From positions 1 to 9,127 of the forward strand of contig JAPLDC010000033.1 in assembly GCA_026391935.1 (NCBI GenBank): DNA of 9,127 nucleotides, in the 5' to 3' direction. A program made the translations under genes and the position numbers. Of this stretch, positions 6,284 through 9,127 are shown piece after piece. Within the stretch, counting starts at the first letter, position 1. Every line of letters begins with the position of its first letter. This DNA comes from Bacteroidota bacterium. Lineage in GTDB: Bacteria; Bacteroidota; Bacteroidia; 2-12-FULL-35-15. The notes below the pieces were generated by a model that did not search any database, was not told where the DNA came from, and saw only the letters and a program-made list of their open reading frames with translations.

Positions 6284-7612
6284 TTATACAATTACTTTTT
6301 TGTTATCTGTCAATCCATCAACAAAAGGCTCATTTAAAGCCTGAAACATTTTATCCTGATCAAACTTTTTGGCAATTTTATTTTCATTAAAAACACTTAG
6401 CAGTGAATCCATAGGAAACAATTGAGTTTTCGTCAAAAAATAAAAGATGCTATATATCGATGAATTTTTTGCACCGCCTCTTTCACGAAATGGAAAATAA
6501 ATAACTTCTGCTTTTGTGTCAGGAGCTTTGAGAGAACTATCAATAAACAATTTCCCTCCTTTCATATTTGCAAGTGTTTTTCGTGCATACTCCAAACCAT
6601 CGGAAGAAGTAACGCAGATCACATCAGGATTGGGTGATCCAGTATATAGAATTTCTTCTGAAGAAAGAATAATTTCAGCTGCCGAAAATCCGACACCATC
6701 TGTAACAGGATAACTTCCTTTTTTTGTTCCATTCAAACCGGAGGTTATTCCTGCCTTCAAAATAAATTCAGCTGCAGCTTGAACTCCTTCACCGGCAGAA
6801 CCGCAAAGCATCAACCGGAAAGGCTTTTCTAACTTCGAAGGGAATTTTGTTTGAATAGCATCGCTCTCGCTGAAAAGTGATCTGAACTCGGTTTTAACTT
6901 CTGTTTTATAATTATCAACTTCTCTATCTACAAATTTATTTATGATAAGTCCTGCGTTTTCTATCACTTTAGAAAGCTTCATTCCCGGATTGGATTTTAC
7001 TCCATAGCTCGGACAAATTTCCATCACTTCAACCAATGAAAAACCTTTTTTCGAAAAGGCTTCAGCCAACTGTTCTGAGAAATCAGAAATCCCTTCCAGA
7101 CGGCAAACATAAGATGCCCCTTCAACAGCAGCTATTAATTTACAAATATCATAACCTGTCTTTTTTCCTCCATAAGGTAATGTCGGTGTTTTAAATCCTG
7201 CCGGTGTAAATTCACTCGGTTGTCCGCCGGTCATTCCATAAAGCATATTATTATGGATCACCACAGTCATATTAAATCCATTATGAGCTGCATCAATCAA
7301 ATGTTGCATTCCAATTGTTGCTCCACCATCACCAATAAAGACGATCACCTTTTTTTCAGGATTATTCAAAGCCGCAGAAACGCCTGTCGCCAATGCAACA
7401 GATCGTCCATGTAGTCCGTGAACAGTATGTGTTAAAAATGATTTGTCAATAATTCCGTGACAGCCAATATCCGTTACAAGAACAACATTCATTGGATCGT
7501 ATCCCAAAAGTTGAAGCGCTTTCTCAGTATTAGCGGCAATATGGTTGTGTCCACATCCTTTGCAGAAAGGCAGATCAGCATCCGTTAAAAATTTTTTCTT
7601 TTCTAGTTCCAT
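6284..7612 (-). CDS. 2-oxoacid:ferredoxin oxidoreductase, fused beta-gamma subunit
   Basis: A 442-aa protein combines two OFOR parts that are usually separate. Residues 1 to about 230 are the thiamine-diphosphate beta subunit. They include FCKGCGH (C17, C20), C51 in TDIGC and C200 in EICPSY, together the four expected ligands of the proximal 4Fe-4S cluster. GDGGATIG (94-101) with NNMLYGMTGGQ (121-131) forms the Mg-ThDP site. After a charged linker (about 228-262), residues 265 to about 395 form a gamma domain opening with CGSAGEGV (270-277). The stretch KGSYPVTDGVGFS (298-310) stands where other gamma proteins have SYGPEMRGG. With the upstream alpha gene this makes a two-protein enzyme with no delta ferredoxin subunit of its own. 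Its stop (TAA) directly abuts the next ATG. Function is confident at family level; the substrate is unknown. Confidence 0.88.
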   Translation of the reverse strand: MELEKKKFLTDADLPFCKGCGHNHIAANTEKALQLLGYDPMNVVLVTDIGCHGIIDKSFLTHTVHGLHGRSVALATGVSAALNNPEKKVIVFIGDGGATIGMQHLIDAAHNGFNMTVVIHNNMLYGMTGGQPSEFTPAGFKTPTLPYGGKKTGYDICKLIAAVEGASYVCRLEGISDFSEQLAEAFSKKGFSLVEVMEICPSYGVKSNPGMKLSKVIENAGLIINKFVDREVDNYKTEVKTEFRSLFSESDAIQTKFPSKLEKPFRLMLCGSAGEGVQAAAEFILKAGITSGLNGTKKGSYPVTDGVGFSAAEIILSSEEILYTGSPNPDVICVTSSDGLEYARKTLANMKGGKLFIDSSLKAPDTKAEVIYFPFRERGGAKNSSIYSIFYFLTKTQLFPMDSLLSVFNENKIAKKFDQDKMFQALNEPFVDGLTDNKKVIV

Positions 7613-7628
7613 TTTTCTTGCAACAAAA

Positions 7629-8753
7629 TTATTTAGACAAAACCACTTCCGTTATCCTAGCGGGTGTGATCATTTCCGCAATTCCATTTACACCCGATAC
7701 TTTTTTATTTCCAAATTCTCCAAAAAGAATTTTCCTATACTGCCCAGATAAATTTTCTTCTGCGATCACTATTTTATTGTATTTCTCAATTATATCGAAA
7801 TATTCAGGTGCAACAGGCAATAAAGTTTTTGGTATCAAAAGAGAAACTTTTTCTCCTTGCTCCCTTAAATTTTTAACAGCTTCTCTGCTTGCAGAAGCCG
7901 TTATCCCATAGGAGATCAAAAGTGTATTTGCTCCTTTTTCACCATCATATTCGTAATATAAATGATGTTTTAGATTTTTTTGATGTTTCAACTCCAGACG
8001 TTTGGTATTATCGATCGCCTCTTTTGAAGTGTTTTGAATTATTCCTTTCTGATCATGTGTTGATGCAGTATAACGAACCTGATTTTTCTTGTCACCTACC
8101 GGTAAAAAATCAGGAACTAATGTTTCATTCGTTTTATAAGGAACGAAAGTTTCTGCTCCTGAATACTGTTTTCGTTCAAGCAAATTAATTTCTGAAAGTT
8201 GTGAGATCGCAAAACTAGCAAGCGTCATAATCTCCTCTTTTGAAGTTAACAAAACAACAGGTGTCCTGAGATCAATCGCCATTTTCATAGCGTTGTGGGA
8301 TAATTCCCAACAATCTTTCATACTGCTGACACTTATAACCGGTAAAGAAAATCCACCTGATATTGCTCCGGTCAGTAATGCAAGATCACCTTGTGCACCA
8401 CATGTAGCACTTCCTGTTGCAGGTCCAAGTCGTTGTACAAGAATGATCAACATTGGCAATTCCATCATATACGCCATATTTACAGATTCCAGCATCAAAG
8501 CAAAACCGGGAAATGATGTAGCAGTCACCGGAAACTTTCCAGTGGTGGAAAAACCACACATCCATTGAAGTGCTGAAATCTCATCAGGGGCAGCAAAGAA
8601 TGACGGAAAACGTTCAAGCGAATTGGAATAAAGTAAATTTGCCGGTGTTATCGGATAGCCTATAAAAACGTCTGCACCCGACCGGGCCAATGATTCTATG
8701 ATAAGTTCTGAACCATCCATGATCAGTTGGTTCTCTTTTATTTCAACGCTCAT
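7629..8753 (-). CDS. 2-oxoacid:ferredoxin oxidoreductase alpha subunit (KorA-like)
   Basis: This is the alpha subunit (374 aa) of a cytoplasmic OFOR, which converts a 2-oxoacid plus CoA to acyl-CoA, CO2 and reduced ferredoxin, or the reverse. The N-terminal pyrimidine-binding domain carries GYPITP at residues 32-37, the acidic APDEISAL stretch at 56-62 and TATSFPGFALMLE at 77-89. The stretch QRLGPATGSAT (107-117) resembles the KorA-type QRxGPSTGxPT loop that meets the substrate carboxylate, which favours a 2-oxoglutarate-type or related subclass. A transketolase-C-like domain follows (about 270-374, 'NTLLISYGITASASREAV'). Unlike many aerobic KorA proteins it has no fused gamma domain; gamma is fused to beta in the next gene, 16 nt downstream. 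The substrate is not proven. The start is supported by the ATGA overlap. Confidence 0.88.
   Translation of the reverse strand: MSVEIKENQLIMDGSELIIESLARSGADVFIGYPITPANLLYSNSLERFPSFFAAPDEISALQWMCGFSTTGKFPVTATSFPGFALMLESVNMAYMMELPMLIILVQRLGPATGSATCGAQGDLALLTGAISGGFSLPVISVSSMKDCWELSHNAMKMAIDLRTPVVLLTSKEEIMTLASFAISQLSEINLLERKQYSGAETFVPYKTNETLVPDFLPVGDKKNQVRYTASTHDQKGIIQNTSKEAIDNTKRLELKHQKNLKHHLYYEYDGEKGANTLLISYGITASASREAVKNLREQGEKVSLLIPKTLLPVAPEYFDIIEKYNKIVIAEENLSGQYRKILFGEFGNKKVSGVNGIAEMITPARITEVVLSK
8750..8753 (-). other. ATGA stop/start overlap between acyl-CoA dehydrogenase and OFOR alpha
   Basis: The TGA stop of the dehydrogenase (8752-8750) shares bases with the ATG of the next gene (8753-8751). 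This 4-nt overlap is the usual mark of translational coupling. It ties the dehydrogenase to the oxidoreductase in one transcript. Confidence 0.85.
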
Positions 8754-9127
8754 AATCCTAATTCTTTTGCAATATTTATTTTCAATATTTCTGAAGTACC
8801 ACCGCCAATAAGTGTAAATCGGGCATCACGCAAATATCTCTCAATGTTATATTCAACTGCATAACCGTATGATGCCAACACACGGGAAGCTTCATCACAA
8901 ATAGTATTTGCAATTTCAGAGGCATATAATTTTGCGATCATAGCTTCTTTTTGTCGCGGTTTATTCTGATCACTTAAAGTTGCAGCAAAAAAAACATAAA
9001 GTTTCGCTGTTTCTAACTGAACAGCCATATCAGCAAACTTCATTTGCACAGCCTGAAATTTCCCGATTGGTTTTCCGAATTGAGAACGTTCATTGGCATA
9101 TTTTAATGCATCTTCATAGGCCGCAGT
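8750..9127 (-). CDS. Acyl-CoA dehydrogenase, C-terminal part (5' end outside window)
   Basis: This is the last 125 codons of a flavin-dependent acyl-CoA dehydrogenase, which forms the 2,3-double bond of an acyl-CoA and passes electrons to ETF. The frame is open to the window edge, so the N-terminal and middle domains lie beyond 9127. The visible part is the C-terminal helical FAD/tetramer domain. Near its start is the family motif ERSQFGKPIGKFQ (visible residues 13-25), and near its end is RYLRDARFTLIGGGTSEIL. A start codon at 9049 (GTG) would be internal and is not a real start, because the motif begins upstream of it. At the position where MCAD-type enzymes carry the catalytic Glu (YEGT) this protein has Gly (GGGT). 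The base is therefore probably on helix G, as in isovaleryl-CoA and long-chain enzymes. The stop overlaps the next start (ATGA). Family assignment is firm; the substrate is unknown. Confidence 0.93.
   Translation of the reverse strand, partial: TAAYEDALKYANERSQFGKPIGKFQAVQMKFADMAVQLETAKLYVFFAATLSDQNKPRQKEAMIAKLYASEIANTICDEASRVLASYGYAVEYNIERYLRDARFTLIGGGTSEILKINIAKELGL

Noticed and set aside
7044..7059. Hairpin CCTTTT-TTCG-AAAAGG resembling a small terminator or structured RNA
   Set aside because: It is within the beta-gamma coding region, has only two G-C pairs, and no run of T follows in the direction of transcription. It is most likely a by-product of Lys/Phe codons.

Overview
The window is a stretch of low-GC bacterial DNA in which every supported gene lies on the minus strand. 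Transcription therefore runs from position 9127 down to 1. Spacers are 0 to 55 nt and several genes overlap, so the whole window reads as one operon that continues past both ends. No stretch over 300 bases lacks a gene, and I see no tRNA, rRNA, CRISPR array, insertion sequence or GC-rich terminator. The host is probably a member of Bacteroidota. The evidence is AT-rich leaders without clear Shine-Dalgarno sequences, a signal peptide ending in Ala-Gln on a short outer-membrane-type barrel protein, and the gene style of the Vor-type oxidoreductase. Ferredoxin-linked 2-oxoacid oxidoreductases suggest an anaerobic or facultative life. This assignment is inference, not a database match.

Layout in transcription order: (1) the C-terminal end of an acyl-CoA dehydrogenase (8750-9127); (2) a KorA-like alpha subunit (7629-8753) and a fused beta-gamma subunit (6284-7612) of a two-protein 2-oxoacid:ferredoxin oxidoreductase (OFOR); (3) an HMG-CoA-synthase-like domain fused to a DUF35 zinc-ribbon/OB domain (4916-6283), followed with an 8-nt overlap by an SCP-x-type thiolase (3742-4923); (4) a secreted, probably outer-membrane beta-barrel protein (2767-3726); (5) a second, four-subunit OFOR of the Vor type: ferredoxin delta (2487-2711), alpha VorB (1362-2468), beta (605-1381) and gamma (1-549, running off the window).

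Together the genes suggest a CoA-thioester pathway. One or both OFORs would interconvert 2-oxoacids and acyl-CoAs with ferredoxin, the dehydrogenase would introduce a double bond, and the thiolase with its DUF35 partner would cleave or form a 3-ketoacyl-CoA. Degradation of branched-chain or other amino-acid-derived 2-oxoacids fits, but the hydratase and 3-hydroxyacyl-CoA dehydrogenase steps are not in the window and the substrate cannot be read from it.

The most unusual element is the HMG-CoA-synthase-like/DUF35 fusion. All three residues expected to be catalytic (Glu, Cys, His) appear replaced (Ser64, Ala96, Asn213), so it looks like a pseudoenzyme that may serve as scaffold or CoA-channelling partner for the neighbouring thiolase. 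The beta-gamma OFOR fusion, with an atypical gamma motif and no ferredoxin gene beside it, is the second point of interest.
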